From Ideonella aquatica (GTDB lineage: Bacteria > Pseudomonadota > Gammaproteobacteria > Burkholderiales > Burkholderiaceae_C), in NCBI RefSeq assembly GCF_018069755.1, contig NZ_JAGQDE010000029.1, positions 1 to 47,184 of the forward strand: DNA of 47,184 bases, read 5' to 3'. The position numbers and the translations under genes are program-made. Below are positions 10,151 to 19,292 of this stretch, piece by piece. Each line of letters begins with the position of its first letter. Within the stretch, counting starts at the first letter, position 1. The notes beneath the pieces were generated by a model, which did not search any database, was not told the DNA's origin, and was given only the letters and a program-made list of their open reading frames with translations.

Positions 10151-11394
10151 CGATGGGCAGCGACGAGGAGCGCCGCATCGCCCGCGCCCGCCTGCCCGAG
10201 GGCGTGCGCCCCGAGACGCTGGCCGTGCGCGCCGCGCTGGCGCCCAGCCAGCATGGCGAGAATTCCGAGGGCCTGTTCCTCACCAGCGCCTATGTCCAGC
10301 CCGACGCGGCCACCTCGGCGAAGCGTTTCGCCGACATGCTGGACTTCACCTACTCGCGCACCAGCAACCCCACGGTGCGCAGCCTGGAGATGCGCCTGGC
10401 CGCGATGGAGGGCGCCGAGGCGGCGATCGCCACCACCACCGGCATGAGCGCGATCCTGCTGCTGATCATGGGCCTGCTCAAGGCCGGTGACCATGTGGTG
10501 TGCTCGCGCTCGGTGTTTGGCTCGACCATTGGCCTCTTTGGCAAGGAGTTCGCCAAGTTCGGCGTCGAGACCAGCTTCGTCGCGCAGACCGATCTGGCCG
10601 AGTGGCGCGCCGCGATGCGGCCCACCACCAAGCTGCTGTTCGCCGAGACGCCCACCAACCCGCTGACCGATGTCTGCGACATCGCTGCGCTGGCCGACAT
10701 CGCCCATGCCGGCGGTGCGCTGCTGGCGGTGGACAACACCTTCTGCACGCCCGCGCTTCAAAAGCCGCTGTCGCTGGGCGCGGATGTGGTGATGCACGCG
10801 GCCACCAAGTACCTGGATGGCCAGGGCCGCGTGATGGCCGGCGCGCTGTGCGGCAGCGACGCGCTGATCAACGGCATCATGGCGCCGGTGCTGCGCACCG
10901 TGGGCATGACGCTGTCGCCGTTCAACGCCTGGGTGGTGCTCAAGGGGCTGGAGACCCTGCACCTGCGCATGAAGGCGCAGAGCGAGCAGGCGCTGGCCGT
11001 GGCCCGCTGGCTGGCGGTGCGGCCCGAGGTGGCGCGCGTCTACTACCCCGGCCTGTCGTCGCACCCGCAGCATGAGCTGGCGATGCGCCAGCAGTCGGGC
11101 CTGGGCGGGGCAGTGCTGTCCTTCGACCTGCGCGCCGACAGCCCCGAGGCCGCCCGTGCCGCCGCCTTCCATGTGATCGACAGCACCCGCGTGCTGAGCA
11201 TCGCCACCAACCTGGGCGACACCAAGTCCATCATCACCCACCCGGCCACCACCTCGCACGGCCGCCTCACCGAGGCCCAGCGCCAGGCCGCCGGCATCGG
11301 CCAGGGCATGGTCCGCCTGGCTGTGGGCCTGGAACACGTGGACGACATCACCGACGACTTGCTGCGCGGCCTAGCCACGCTTCCCACCGCATGA
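10147..11394 (+). CDS. metZ: O-succinylhomoserine sulfhydrylase MetZ
   Basis: MetZ is a PLP enzyme that makes homocysteine directly from O-succinylhomoserine and sulfide for methionine synthesis. The 415-residue Cys/Met-metabolism family protein shows the N-terminal [20 protein letters not shown], the [13 protein letters not shown] substrate and PLP region, and the [12 protein letters not shown] strand. The Schiff-base lysine sits in [11 protein letters not shown], and the C-terminus has [10 protein letters not shown]. The first and third codons are both ATG; the first overlaps purF and was chosen. Related enzymes (MetB, MetY) share the fold, but the [13 protein letters not shown] segment and the family opening favour MetZ. 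The stop overlaps gltX by ATGA. Confidence 0.9.
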   Translation: MTMGSDEERRIARARLPEGVRPETLAVRAALAPSQHGENSEGLFLTSAYVQPDAATSAKRFADMLDFTYSRTSNPTVRSLEMRLAAMEGAEAAIATTTGMSAILLLIMGLLKAGDHVVCSRSVFGSTIGLFGKEFAKFGVETSFVAQTDLAEWRAAMRPTTKLLFAETPTNPLTDVCDIAALADIAHAGGALLAVDNTFCTPALQKPLSLGADVVMHAATKYLDGQGRVMAGALCGSDALINGIMAPVLRTVGMTLSPFNAWVVLKGLETLHLRMKAQSEQALAVARWLAVRPEVARVYYPGLSSHPQHELAMRQQSGLGGAVLSFDLRADSPEAARAAAFHVIDSTRVLSIATNLGDTKSIITHPATTSHGRLTEAQRQAAGIGQGMVRLAVGLEHVDDITDDLLRGLATLPTA

Positions 11395-12782
11395 CTTCCA
11401 AGATCCGCACCCGCATCGCCCCATCGCCCACCGGCTTCCTGCACCTGGGCACCGCGCGCACCGCGCTGTATTCGTGGGCCTATGCCCGCCACCACGGCGG
11501 CGAGTTCGTCCTGCGCATCGAGGACACCGATGTCGCCCGCTCCACCCAGGACTCGGTCGACCAGATCCTGCAGTCCATGCACTGGCTGGGCCTGGACTAC
11601 GACGAGGGTCCGGTGTACCAGATGCAGCGCCTGGAGCGCTACCAGGCGGTGATCGAGCAGATGCTGGCCGCCGGCAGCGCCTACCGCTGCTACACCACGC
11701 CGGCCGAGCTCGATGCGCTGCGCGAGCAGCAGAAAGCGCGCGGCGAGAAGACCGGCTACGACGGCCGCTGGCGACCCGAGCCCGGCAAGACCCTGCCGCC
11801 GGTGCCCGAGGGTGTGCAGCCGGTGATCCGCTTCAAGAATCCGCGCGATGGCGAGGTGCGCTGGGACGACCTGGTCAAGGGCGAGATCGTCATCGCCAAC
11901 AAGGAGTTCGACGACCTGATCATCCAGCGCGCCGATGGCGTGCCCACCTACAACTTCGCGGTGGTGGTGGACGACTGGGACATGGCCATCACCCATGTCT
12001 TCCGCGGCGACGAACACATCAACAACACGCCCTGGCAGATCAACATCTACCAGGCGCTGGGCGCGCCGCTGCCGCTGTTTGGCCATCTGCCGGTGATCCT
12101 GGGCGACGACGGCCTGAAGCTGTCCAAGCGACGCGGCGCGGTGGCGGTGTCCAACTACGAGGATGGCGGCTACTTGCCCGAGGCGATGCTGAACTACCTG
12201 GCCCGCCTGGGCTGGAGCCACGGCGATGACGAGCTGTTCAGCCGCGAGCAGCTGGTGTCCTGGTTCGACGGCTCGCACCTGAACAAGAGCCCGGCGCAAT
12301 GGGATGCGGCCAAGCTCACCTGGGTCAATGCCCACTACATGAAGCAGGCCGACGACGCCCGCCTGGCCGGCCTGGTGGCGGCCCAGCTGGCGCGCCGCGG
12401 CCAGGCGGCCAGCGCCGAGCGCCTGGCGCCGATGTGCGCGCTGTTCAAGGACCGCTGCGCCACCACGCTGGAACTGGCCGACTGGCTGGCCATGTACTTT
12501 GCACCGGTGGCCCCGTCGGCTGAGGACGTGGCTCAGCATGTGACCGACGCGGTCAAACCCGCACTGGCCGCGCTGGCCGCGCGCCTGCAGACCTGCGAGT
12601 GGGACAAGGCCGCCATCAACCAGGCGATCAAGGACACGATCGGCGAACACACGCTGAAGATGCCGCAGCTGGCGATCCCGGTGCGGGTGCTGGTGTGCGG
12701 CCGCGCGCAGACGCCGTCGGTCGACGCGGTACTGTCGCTCTTCGCTCGCGAAGAAGTCGTCGCCCGCTTGGCAACTGCTTGA
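11391..12782 (+). CDS. gltX: Glutamyl-tRNA synthetase
   Basis: GltX charges tRNA-Glu with glutamate. The 463-residue class I synthetase has the HIGH-type signature [14 protein letters not shown] (residues 10-23), the acceptor-binding region [14 protein letters not shown], and the KMSKS-type loop [14 protein letters not shown] near residue 240. An all-helical anticodon-binding C-terminus follows. The start overlaps the metZ stop. It lies directly upstream of two tRNA-Glu(TTC) genes, its own substrate, though these have a separate promoter overlapping the gltX 3' end. Confidence 0.97.
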   Translation: MTSKIRTRIAPSPTGFLHLGTARTALYSWAYARHHGGEFVLRIEDTDVARSTQDSVDQILQSMHWLGLDYDEGPVYQMQRLERYQAVIEQMLAAGSAYRCYTTPAELDALREQQKARGEKTGYDGRWRPEPGKTLPPVPEGVQPVIRFKNPRDGEVRWDDLVKGEIVIANKEFDDLIIQRADGVPTYNFAVVVDDWDMAITHVFRGDEHINNTPWQINIYQALGAPLPLFGHLPVILGDDGLKLSKRRGAVAVSNYEDGGYLPEAMLNYLARLGWSHGDDELFSREQLVSWFDGSHLNKSPAQWDAAKLTWVNAHYMKQADDARLAGLVAAQLARRGQAASAERLAPMCALFKDRCATTLELADWLAMYFAPVAPSAEDVAQHVTDAVKPALAALAARLQTCEWDKAAINQAIKDTIGEHTLKMPQLAIPVRVLVCGRAQTPSVDAVLSLFAREEVVARLATA

Positions 12783-12797
12783 TTTCCGGTATATACT
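12768..12797 (+). promoter_or_regulatory. Sigma-70-type promoter for the tRNA cluster
   Basis: TTGGCA (12768-12773) and TATACT (12792-12797) are separated by 18 bases, and the -35 lies inside the last codons of gltX. Predicted transcription would start near 12804, giving a leader of about 36 bases before tRNA-Ala. Both hexamers match consensus at five of six positions, the best promoter match I found in the window. Confidence 0.65.
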
Positions 12798-12839
12798 GCT
12801 AGTCTTCGCTCAACGGCGTTAGCCCTGATCCAAGATCAC

Positions 12840-12915
<76 letters not shown>

Positions 12916-12952
12916 ACCGGCAGCGTTGTTGAGAGGATGGAAAAGGTTTTAC

Positions 12953-13028
12953 GTCCCCTTCGTCTAGAGGCCTAGGACACGACCCTTTCACGGTTGTAAC
13001 AGGGGTTCGAATCCCCTAGGGGATGCCA
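12953..13028 (+). tRNA. tRNA-Glu(TTC), copy 1
   Basis: This is a 76-base tRNA. The acceptor strand GTCCCCT pairs with AGGGGAT (first pair G-U), followed by discriminator G and encoded CCA. The anticodon loop CTTTCAC gives TTC (glutamate). The T-arm has GGGGTTCGAATCCCC. It is identical to copy 2. Confidence 0.96.
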
Positions 13029-13110
13029 GCTTCGCTGTGGTGACACGCGGTTGAAGACGGCGCAGGCGGTTGATGCCTGGGTGCTTCGGCACCGAAGTTC
13101 AGCACCACGC

Positions 13111-13187
13111 GGAGTGGTAGTTCAGTTGGTTAGAATACCGGCCTGTCACGCCGGGGGTCGCGGGTTCGAGCCCCGTCCACTCCGCCA
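13111..13187 (+). tRNA. tRNA-Asp(GTC), copy 1
   Basis: This is a 77-base tRNA. GGAGTGG pairs with CCACTCC, then discriminator G and CCA. The anticodon stem CCGGC/GCCGG encloses CTGTCAC, giving anticodon GTC (aspartate). It differs from copy 2 only at D-loop position 13131 (T here, C there). Confidence 0.96.
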
Positions 13188-13199
13188 CAGTTACAGCAG

Positions 13200-13234
13200 A
13201 AAGACCTGCTGGATGAAAGTCCCGCAGGTCTTTT
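13200..13234 (+). terminator. Hairpin terminator between the two tRNA trios
   Basis: AAAGACCTGC (13200-13209) pairs perfectly with GCAGGTCTTT (13224-13233) around a 14-base loop and ends in a T run (TCTTTT). This is a typical intrinsic terminator placed after tRNA-Asp copy 1. Only 38 bases separate it from tRNA-Ala copy 2, and I see no clear promoter there. Confidence 0.65.
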
Positions 13235-13272
13235 CGTTGGAGCTCCGCTTCGGCGCGCTCGCCTCCTGACAC

Positions 13273-13348
<76 letters not shown>

Positions 13349-13391
13349 TCCGGCGGCGAACGCACAGAGGCGGCAGTCAGTGACGGATCAG

Positions 13392-13467
13392 GTCCCCTTC
13401 GTCTAGAGGCCTAGGACACGACCCTTTCACGGTTGTAACAGGGGTTCGAATCCCCTAGGGGATGCCA
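13392..13467 (+). tRNA. tRNA-Glu(TTC), copy 2
   Basis: This gene is identical to the copy at 12953-13028, with anticodon TTC in the loop CTTTCAC and encoded CCA. The 43-base spacer before it does not resemble the 37-base spacer of copy 1. Confidence 0.96.
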
Positions 13468-13555
13468 GAAACGCCGCGGTGATCAGCCGCAGCGAAGACG
13501 GCGCAGGCGGTTGATGCCTGGGTGGCTGCGATGCCACCGAAGTTCAGCACCACGC

Positions 13556-13632
13556 GGAGTGGTAGTTCAGTTGGTCAGAATACCGGCCTGTCACGCCGGG
13601 GGTCGCGGGTTCGAGCCCCGTCCACTCCGCCA
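13556..13632 (+). tRNA. tRNA-Asp(GTC), copy 2
   Basis: This is a 77-base tRNA with anticodon GTC and encoded CCA. It differs from copy 1 at one D-loop base (C13576). It is the last gene of the cluster and is followed by the hairpin at 13655-13675. Confidence 0.96.
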
Positions 13633-13654
13633 TCCCTTCATTGGGAAACTGTCC

Positions 13655-13680
13655 ACGCCCACCCTTGGTGGGCGTTGTCG
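13655..13680. terminator. Hairpin between the tRNA cluster and the converging NnrU-like gene
   Basis: ACGCCCACC (13655-13663) pairs with GGTGGGCGT (13667-13675) around CTT. T-rich sequence follows on + (TTGTCGTTT), and the minus side has A/T bases too. It sits 23 bases after tRNA-Asp copy 2 and 15 bases past the end of the gene converging from the right, so it could serve both directions. Confidence 0.6.
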
Positions 13681-13690
13681 TTTCCGGGCG

Positions 13691-14275
13691 TCAGCGCGCC
13701 CCGAACGGCGCCACGCCCATCAGCATCGCATGGGCCCAGAAGGCGAACGCCGCCCAGGCCACGATGCCAAGCACCACCACCGCACCCGTCTTGCCCGCGC
13801 TGCCGGCGGGCCGCTGCACGCCTTGCGCCGCATCACGCTGCCGCGCCGCGCGGAAACACAGCACCGCCCAGACCAGGAAGCCGCCGAACAGCAGCACGTC
13901 GGCCAGCGTGTTGTTGGCCAGCAGGTGCGCCAGCGCCCACAGCTTGGTGCCCAGCAACATCGGGTGGCCCAGCCGCGCCTTGAGGCCATTGCCAGGCACA
14001 TAGGCCGCCACCAACAGGATGAAGGCTGGCAGCGTCAGCGCCGCCGCCGCGTGGCTCAGTCCCCGCGGCGAGGCCCACAACACCACGGGTTCCTGCCGCG
14101 CCAGGCTGTAGCCCCAGCAGATCAGCACAAAACCCAGCAACGAGGCCAGCGAATACAGACCCTTGTAGCGGTTCTCGCCCAGCCGGGCCACCCAGGCCTG
14201 GCGTGAGGGCTCGGCGACGATGCGCAGCGAGTGCAGGCCGAGGAAGATCAGCAGTCCGAGAATCAGCAGGGTCAT
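13691..14275 (-). CDS. NnrU family integral membrane protein
   Basis: The 194-residue protein is highly hydrophobic with about five to six membrane segments. It carries the family features: N-terminal LGLHSLRIVAEPSRQAWVA, then RYKGLYSLASLLGFVLICWGY and NGLKARLGHPMLLGTKLWA. NnrU was named for association with nitric oxide and nitrite reductase genes in alphaproteobacteria, and related proteins include isoprenoid methyltransferase-like membrane enzymes. No denitrification gene is near here, so that role is not supported by context. It lies 39 bases downstream of the EamA gene on the same strand and may be read through from it. Confidence 0.8.
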   Translation of the reverse strand: MTLLILGLLIFLGLHSLRIVAEPSRQAWVARLGENRYKGLYSLASLLGFVLICWGYSLARQEPVVLWASPRGLSHAAAALTLPAFILLVAAYVPGNGLKARLGHPMLLGTKLWALAHLLANNTLADVLLFGGFLVWAVLCFRAARQRDAAQGVQRPAGSAGKTGAVVVLGIVAWAAFAFWAHAMLMGVAPFGAR

Positions 14276-14314
14276 GGCGGGTGTCTGTGCAATGGATTCC
14301 GCGCTTGTACCTGA

Positions 14315-15208
14315 TCAGCGTGATCCGCGCACACGTCCGGTCAACAGCCCGGTCACCAGCGCGGTGCCCACCAGGATCACGCCGCAGGCGGCCACCATCA
14401 CCGGCGTGATCGCCTCGCCCAGGAACAGCGCACCCCACAGCACCGCAAAGGCCGGGATCAGGAAGGTCACGCTCATCGCCTGGCTGGCACCCACATGGGC
14501 GATCAACCGGAAGTACAGGATGTAGGCCACGCCAGTGCAGGCGAAGGCCAGCGCGGCCACTGCGATCCACGAGGACGTCGCCGGTGTCGCGGCCGGCCAG
14601 GCCCACAGCGCCAGCGGCACCAGCACCGCCGCGGCCGACAACTGGCTGCCCGCCGCCAGCGCCATCGATGGAATGCCTTGCAGATGCCGCTTGGTGTAGT
14701 TGGCCGAGAAGCCGTACATCAGCGTGGCCAGCAGACAGGCCGCCACCGCCAGCGCGGGGCTCACGCCATGCTCGCCTGGCTTGAAGCTGGCATGGCCACC
14801 GGCCAGCCACAGCACGCCGCCAAAGCCCAGCGCCAGACCCAGCGCCTTGTGCGCATTCGGCCGGTCGCCCAACCACCACCAGCCGATCAGCGCGCCCCAC
14901 AGCGGCGTGGTGGCATTGAAGATCGACGACAGGCCACCGGTGATCGCCAGCGCCGCCACGCCATAGCAGACAAAGGGGATGGCCGAGTTGGTCAGCCCGA
15001 CCAGCGCAATGCGCCGCCAGTGCGCGCGCAGCGCCGGCCACTCGCCGCGCGAGACCAGCACCGGCAGCAGCAGCAGTGACGCGCCCGCCACGCGCAGCCC
15101 GGCCAGCGCCAGCGGCCCGAACTCGTGCGCCCCCATGCGGATGAACAGAAAGCTGGCGCCCCACAGGGCGGCCAGCAGCAGCAGTTCGGCCAGGTGAGCT
15201 GGTTTCAT
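14315..15208 (-). CDS. EamA/DMT family transporter
   Basis: The 297-residue inner-membrane protein has two repeats of about five membrane helices each. It opens with [29 protein letters not shown] and has the EamA-type [12 protein letters not shown] near the end of the second repeat. Such transporters export small metabolites or amino acids; the substrate cannot be told from sequence. The ATG at 15208 overlaps the ogt stop by four bases, so it appears to be the third gene of the ada-alkA/ogt operon. Longer frame upstream overlaps ogt and is not coding. Confidence 0.85.
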   Translation of the reverse strand: MKPAHLAELLLLAALWGASFLFIRMGAHEFGPLALAGLRVAGASLLLLPVLVSRGEWPALRAHWRRIALVGLTNSAIPFVCYGVAALAITGGLSSIFNATTPLWGALIGWWWLGDRPNAHKALGLALGFGGVLWLAGGHASFKPGEHGVSPALAVAACLLATLMYGFSANYTKRHLQGIPSMALAAGSQLSAAAVLVPLALWAWPAATPATSSWIAVAALAFACTGVAYILYFRLIAHVGASQAMSVTFLIPAFAVLWGALFLGEAITPVMVAACGVILVGTALVTGLLTGRVRGSR

Positions 15209-15705
15209 GAAGGGCGCGATTCTCCGTCCAGCAGCGCCTGCTTGCGCGGCAGGCCACCGGCGTAGCCGGTCAAGGACCCGTCCTGGCCGGTCACCCGGTG
15301 GCAGGGCACCAGCACGCTGACCGGGTTGCGGCCCACCGCGGCGCCCACGGCCCGGGCCGCGCGGGGCCGGCCCAGCTGGGCGGCCAGTTCGCCGTAGCGG
15401 CGCCGGTGCCCGGGCGGAATGGCCAACAGGGCCTGCCACACCGCCTGCTGCCAGGGCGTGCCGCCCAGATCCAGCGGCGGCAGTGCCGGCAGCGGTGCGC
15501 CGGGGGCCGACCAGTACCGCGCCAGCGCCGCCTGCGCCTGCCGGATCCAGGGGTGGCTGGGCTGCAGGGGCGCTTCGATCGGGCCGGGGTGGTGGGCCTG
15601 GCCGTCGAACCACAGGCCGGCCAGCCCCTGGGTCGTGACCGCCACGGTCATCGGACCCAAAGGGGTGTCGATCCGGGCCTGGGCGGCAAAGCGGCGGGTG
15701 TTCAT
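15205..15705 (-). CDS. ogt: Methylated-DNA-[protein]-cysteine S-methyltransferase Ogt
   Basis: This suicide enzyme moves methyl groups from O6-methylguanine and O4-methylthymine in DNA to its own cysteine. The 166-residue protein has the helix-turn-helix segment [20 protein letters not shown] and the active-site motif VLVPCHRV (acceptor C135), followed by [13 protein letters not shown]. Length and layout match Ogt. It shares ATGA junctions with the Ada/AlkA fusion upstream and the EamA gene downstream. In E. coli Ada the two methyl-acceptor domains are one protein; here the Ogt part is separate and the Ada N-terminus is fused to AlkA. Confidence 0.94.
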   Translation of the reverse strand: MNTRRFAAQARIDTPLGPMTVAVTTQGLAGLWFDGQAHHPGPIEAPLQPSHPWIRQAQAALARYWSAPGAPLPALPPLDLGGTPWQQAVWQALLAIPPGHRRRYGELAAQLGRPRAARAVGAAVGRNPVSVLVPCHRVTGQDGSLTGYAGGLPRKQALLDGESRPS

Positions 15706-17171
15706 CGGTCGGTCTCCTCGGGGCGGTCGACCAGCGACTGCCACAGTTGCATCACGGCGTAGGAACGCCAGGGCCGCCAGGCCTCGGCCAGCGGCAGGGA
15801 TTGCGCGGCTTTCAGGCCGCCGAGCGCCTTGACCACGCCAGCGTCGGTGGCCGGAAAGGCATCGGGCCAGGCCAGCACGCGCAGTGCGGCCAGCTCGGCG
15901 GTCCAGTCGCCCACGCCGGGCAGCTGGCGCAGCCGTGCCAACGTGTCCTCGACCGGCGCGGCCGGGTGCAGTGCCAGCGTGCCGCTGTCCACCGCGCGGG
16001 CCAGCGCCTGCAGCGCCCCCACGCGCACCCGCACGATGCCCAGCGTGCCGATCGCCTCGGGGCTGGCCTCGGCCAAGGCGCGGGGGCTGGGGAACAGCCG
16101 GTCCAGACCGGGCCAGGGTGTGGCCAGCGGTGCGCCGAAGCGCTCGACCAAGCGCGCTGCCAGCGTGCAGGCGGCGGCCACGCTGACCTGCTGGCCCAGC
16201 ACGATGCGCACCATCGTCTCGAAGCCATCGATGCAACCGGGTACGCGCAGGCCGGGGCGCACAGCCACCGGCAGGCTGGCCAGCGCGGGGTCGATGCGCG
16301 CCGGGTCGGCGTCCAGGTCCAGCAGGTGGCGCACCCGCTCGATCACCGTGCCCAGGGCCGGCGCCAGCGTGGGCGCCACCTCCAGCGCGGCGGCGTCCTC
16401 GTCCAGGCGCAGCGCGATCCAGCCGTGCAGGGTCTGGCCGTGGTGGGTCACGGCCAGCGTGCGGCGCCACCAGCCGGCGTCGTCCGCGGCCTCGACCCGG
16501 GCCAATGGCCGCGCCGCCAGGAAGGCCATCATCGACGCGCGGTCGTAAGGCGGGCGCCAGGGCAGGCGCAGCGGACGCACGCCGGGGTCGGTGCCGGTTG
16601 CGCGCCGCAGCGCGCCGGGGGTGAGGCGGTAGCGCTCGGCAAAGGCGGCGTTGAAGCGGCGCAGGCTGCCAAAGCCGCTGGCCGCTGCCACCTGGGTGAT
16701 CGGCAGCGTGGTGTCGGTCAGCAGGCGCTTGGCCAGCAGCAGGCGCTGGGTGGTTTGCCAGTCGATCGGGCTGACGCCCAGGTGGGCCTGGAAGATGCGG
16801 CGCAGGTGGCGCTCGGTGATGCCCAGGCGCTGGGCGATCGCCGGCAGCGAGGGCTGCTCGCCAGCCGCCACCGCATGCGTGATCAGCCGGGCACCGGCCT
16901 CGGCCAGGCTGCGCGCCGCATCGGCGCCCGACAGGCCCGGCGCCTGCTCGGGCCGGCAGCGCAGGCAGGGCCGAAAGCCCGCCTGCTCGGCTGCGGCGGC
17001 ATGGCCGAAGAAACGGCAGTTCTCGCGCCGCGGCAGGCGCACGCGACACACTGGCCGGCAATAGATGCCGGTGCTGGTGACGCCGACGAAGAAGCGGCCA
17101 TCAAAGCGCGCATCGTGGGTTTGCAGCGCGCGGTAGGCGCTGTCGTCGTCGAGTGGGCGCAGCGGTGACAT
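15702..17171 (-). CDS. Ada-AraC-AlkA fusion: methyl-sensing regulator with DNA-3-methyladenine glycosylase
   Basis: The 489-residue protein joins three modules. Residues 1-80 are the Ada metal-binding domain with four cysteines at the same numbers as E. coli Ada (C38, C42, C69, C72; GIYCRPVC and FRPCLRC). Residues 85-190 are an AraC-type double helix-turn-helix ([39 protein letters not shown]). From about 200 comes an AlkA N-terminal domain and an HhH-GPD glycosylase with the hairpin [14 protein letters not shown] and a plausible catalytic Asp in FPATDAGV. By family knowledge it senses methylphosphotriesters by alkylation of C38, activates repair genes and excises alkylated bases. It heads the ogt-EamA operon. 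No confident Ada box was found upstream. Confidence 0.93.
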   Translation of the reverse strand: MSPLRPLDDDSAYRALQTHDARFDGRFFVGVTSTGIYCRPVCRVRLPRRENCRFFGHAAAAEQAGFRPCLRCRPEQAPGLSGADAARSLAEAGARLITHAVAAGEQPSLPAIAQRLGITERHLRRIFQAHLGVSPIDWQTTQRLLLAKRLLTDTTLPITQVAAASGFGSLRRFNAAFAERYRLTPGALRRATGTDPGVRPLRLPWRPPYDRASMMAFLAARPLARVEAADDAGWWRRTLAVTHHGQTLHGWIALRLDEDAAALEVAPTLAPALGTVIERVRHLLDLDADPARIDPALASLPVAVRPGLRVPGCIDGFETMVRIVLGQQVSVAAACTLAARLVERFGAPLATPWPGLDRLFPSPRALAEASPEAIGTLGIVRVRVGALQALARAVDSGTLALHPAAPVEDTLARLRQLPGVGDWTAELAALRVLAWPDAFPATDAGVVKALGGLKAAQSLPLAEAWRPWRSYAVMQLWQSLVDRPEETDR

Positions 17172-17231
17172 GGGCCCATGCTAGCCCCGCCGCGGCAACG
17201 CGCTGGCCGTTTTCGGACCTGTGCCTGGCCC

Positions 17232-17984
17232 TCACATGGCCTTGAACAGGTGCACATACGCGCGCGACACCGGCAGCTCGGCCTCGAAGCCGCGCAGCCG
17301 CACCCGCACGCGGCTGAGCTCGTCGCGCCGGCTGCCCTCCAGAAAGCGCAGGTTGATCAGCGTGGAGCGGTGGATCTGCCAAAACTGCTGCGGGTCGAGC
17401 TGCTGGGCCAGTTCGGCGATCGGGGTGCGGATCAGGTACTCCCGCTCGGCGGTCTGGACACAGGTGTACTTTTCGTCGGCGCGGAAAAACAGCACCTCGT
17501 CCACCGCGATCTGCTGCGTCCAGTCGCCCTGGCTGGCGCGCACCCAGCGCAGCGGTGCGGCGGGCACAGTCGGGGCCTGCAGCTGTCCCAGCGCCTGGGC
17601 CAGGCGCGGGTTCTCGGGCTCGCTGCGGCCGACCGCGTCCTTCAGTCGCGCCACGCTGCGCGCCAGGCGCTCCTGCGTCACCGGCTTGACCAGGTAGTCC
17701 AGCGCCGCGGCGTCAAAGGCCTGCAGCGCGAACTCGTCATAGGCGGTGACGAAGACCACGCGGGTCGCGCACTCAATGCCCTGCGCCACCTCCAGCCCGG
17801 TCAGCCCGGGCATGCGGATGTCGAGGAAGGCCAGGTCGGGCTGCAGGGCCTCGATCTGCTGGGCGGCCTCGGGGCCGTTGCGGCACTGGGCGACGATCTG
17901 CAACTCGGGCCATGCGCCGGCCAGCATGGTCGCCAGGTGGCGCAGCAGGTGGGGTTCGTCGTCGGCAATGAGGGCGGTGGGCAT
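17232..17984 (-). CDS. LytTR-family response regulator
   Basis: The 250-residue protein has a receiver domain (residues 1-120) with phospho-acceptor D55 in LAFLDIRMPG, acidic pocket ADDEP, and the conserved Lys in YLVKPV. A LytTR DNA-binding domain follows (about 148-248; YLIRTPIAELAQQL, QIHRSTLINLRFLEG). LytTR regulators such as AlgR bind paired direct repeats. The gene follows its histidine kinase by four bases, so the pair is co-translated. The product resembles the AlgR type, but I did not assign that symbol. Direct repeats upstream of the kinase (19165-19200) are a candidate binding site. Confidence 0.92.
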   Translation of the reverse strand: MPTALIADDEPHLLRHLATMLAGAWPELQIVAQCRNGPEAAQQIEALQPDLAFLDIRMPGLTGLEVAQGIECATRVVFVTAYDEFALQAFDAAALDYLVKPVTQERLARSVARLKDAVGRSEPENPRLAQALGQLQAPTVPAAPLRWVRASQGDWTQQIAVDEVLFFRADEKYTCVQTAEREYLIRTPIAELAQQLDPQQFWQIHRSTLINLRFLEGSRRDELSRVRVRLRGFEAELPVSRAYVHLFKAM

Positions 17985-17988
17985 GGGC

Positions 17989-19119
17989 TCAGGGCTGGAC
18001 GGTGGGGCAGGGCAGGCGGATCTCGGCGCGCACGCCGCCGGTCGGCTCAGGCAGCAACTGCAGGCTGGCCTGGTCGCCCCAGGCCTGCTGCAGCCGCTCG
18101 CGCAGATTCTGCAGCGCGCTGCGCTGGCCGGGGCGGCGTGGGGCCGGGTGGTTCAGGCCCAGGCCATCGTCGCTGACGCTGAGCACCAGGGTGTCGTGTT
18201 GACGCTGGGCACGCACACCCACCGTGCCGCCCTCCACCTTGGGCTCCAGGCCGTGGTGGATGGCGTTCTCGACCAGCGGCTGCAGCAGCAGCGGCGGCAG
18301 CGGCAGCGCGGCCAGCTCGGCGGGAATGTCGATCTGCCAGCGCAGCCGCTCATCCATGCGCAGGCCCAGCACGCGCAGGTAGGCTTCCAGCAGCCGTTGT
18401 TCGTCGGCCAGCGTGTGCTGCTCGGCGCGCAGGCCGCCGAAGGACGAGCGCAGGTAGTCGACAAAGGCCTCCAGCATGCCGCGGGCGCGCGGCGGGTCGG
18501 CCTCCAGCAGGCTCAACACATTGGCCAGGGTATTGAACAGAAAGTGCGGCTCGATCTGGCCCTGCAGCAACTTCAGCCGGGCCTCGGCGGCGTGGCGTTC
18601 GGCGGCCTCGATGCGGCGGCGGTTTTCCAGGTACAGCCAGTGCAGGCCCGAGACCAGCACCAGCACGATGAGCCAGCTGATGCTGACATTGGTGGGCGAG
18701 CCGCCACCGTCGAACCAGGTCAGCCGGTAGCCGGCCAGCCACACGCCCAATGGCCAGGACCAGGCCGTGCCACCCATGGCGATCGCGGTGGCCACCCAGG
18801 CGCGGCGGCGGTCGGACCAGCTCTTCCAGCGCGCCGGGCCGATCAGCCCGGTCATGACGTCGAAGCTGAGGTGGATGCCCGTGGCCACCACCGCCGACAC
18901 CAGCAGGTTCAGGAAGTAGGTCCGCCGCCAGGCGCTGCCGCTGGTCCACCGCCCGGGGTCGGGGCTGGTGGCGAAGGCGATCAGCGTGAAGACCAGGGCC
19001 ACCAGCATTGCGAACAGCAGTGACCACACCCATTGCAGCCAGACGGGGCCGGCCTGGGTCATGCCGCTGTCGGTCCAGGCGCGCCAGGAGCGGCGCAGAA
19101 GGTTCTTGTCGATCACCAT
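17989..19119 (-). CDS. LytS/AlgZ-type sensor histidine kinase
   Basis: The 376-residue protein has four likely membrane segments in the first 165 residues, then a coiled linker. The His_kinase domain of the LytS class follows, with phospho-accepting H192 in QIEPHFLFNTLANVLSLLE, the N-box LLLQPLVENAIHHGL and the glycine box VSDDGLGLN. Such kinases phosphorylate the adjacent LytTR regulator in response to an envelope or metabolic signal. The ATG at 19119 was chosen because it gives the usual basic lead before the first helix; earlier in-frame codons run through the region of the direct repeats. Confidence 0.92.
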   Translation of the reverse strand: MVIDKNLLRRSWRAWTDSGMTQAGPVWLQWVWSLLFAMLVALVFTLIAFATSPDPGRWTSGSAWRRTYFLNLLVSAVVATGIHLSFDVMTGLIGPARWKSWSDRRRAWVATAIAMGGTAWSWPLGVWLAGYRLTWFDGGGSPTNVSISWLIVLVLVSGLHWLYLENRRRIEAAERHAAEARLKLLQGQIEPHFLFNTLANVLSLLEADPPRARGMLEAFVDYLRSSFGGLRAEQHTLADEQRLLEAYLRVLGLRMDERLRWQIDIPAELAALPLPPLLLQPLVENAIHHGLEPKVEGGTVGVRAQRQHDTLVLSVSDDGLGLNHPAPRRPGQRSALQNLRERLQQAWGDQASLQLLPEPTGGVRAEIRLPCPTVQP

Positions 19120-19164
19120 GGTGCGCAGTCTAGGCAGTCCGGGCGCCCCCTCGGCGGCGGCCGT

Positions 19165-19200
19165 CGACGAATCGACAGCCGGGCCGACGGATCGACAGCC
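19165..19200 (-). promoter_or_regulatory. Paired direct repeats upstream of the LytS/LytTR operon, candidate regulator site
   Basis: CGACGAATCGACAGCC (19165-19180) and CGACGGATCGACAGCC (19185-19200) match at 15 of 16 bases and lie 20 bases apart, about two helical turns. Read on the minus strand they are GGCTGTCGATYCGTCG. LytTR/AlgR-family proteins typically bind two direct repeats about two turns apart, and the part ATTCGTC is close to the AlgR core GTTCGTC. The site is 46-81 bases upstream of the kinase start and also upstream of divergent algC. Confidence 0.5.
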
Positions 19201-19248
19201 AGCGGCCCTGGCACCCAACTTGCTGATCCCGAGCCCGGGCAGCCTCTC

Positions 19249-19254
19249 TACAAT
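19249..19254 (+). promoter_or_regulatory. Probable -10 element for algC
   Basis: TACAAT lies 38 bases before the algC start and would place the transcription start near 19261. No good -35 is visible at the proper distance, which would fit a promoter needing an activator. Confidence 0.4.
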
Positions 19255-19292
19255 GGCCGCCACCCCCTCACCACCGTCCCGATCCCCACACC

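Noticed and set aside
17172-17231. Ada box upstream of the Ada/AlkA fusion
   Set aside because: I looked for AAT-N6-GCAA and GCGCA-type elements on the minus strand and found only weak partial matches.
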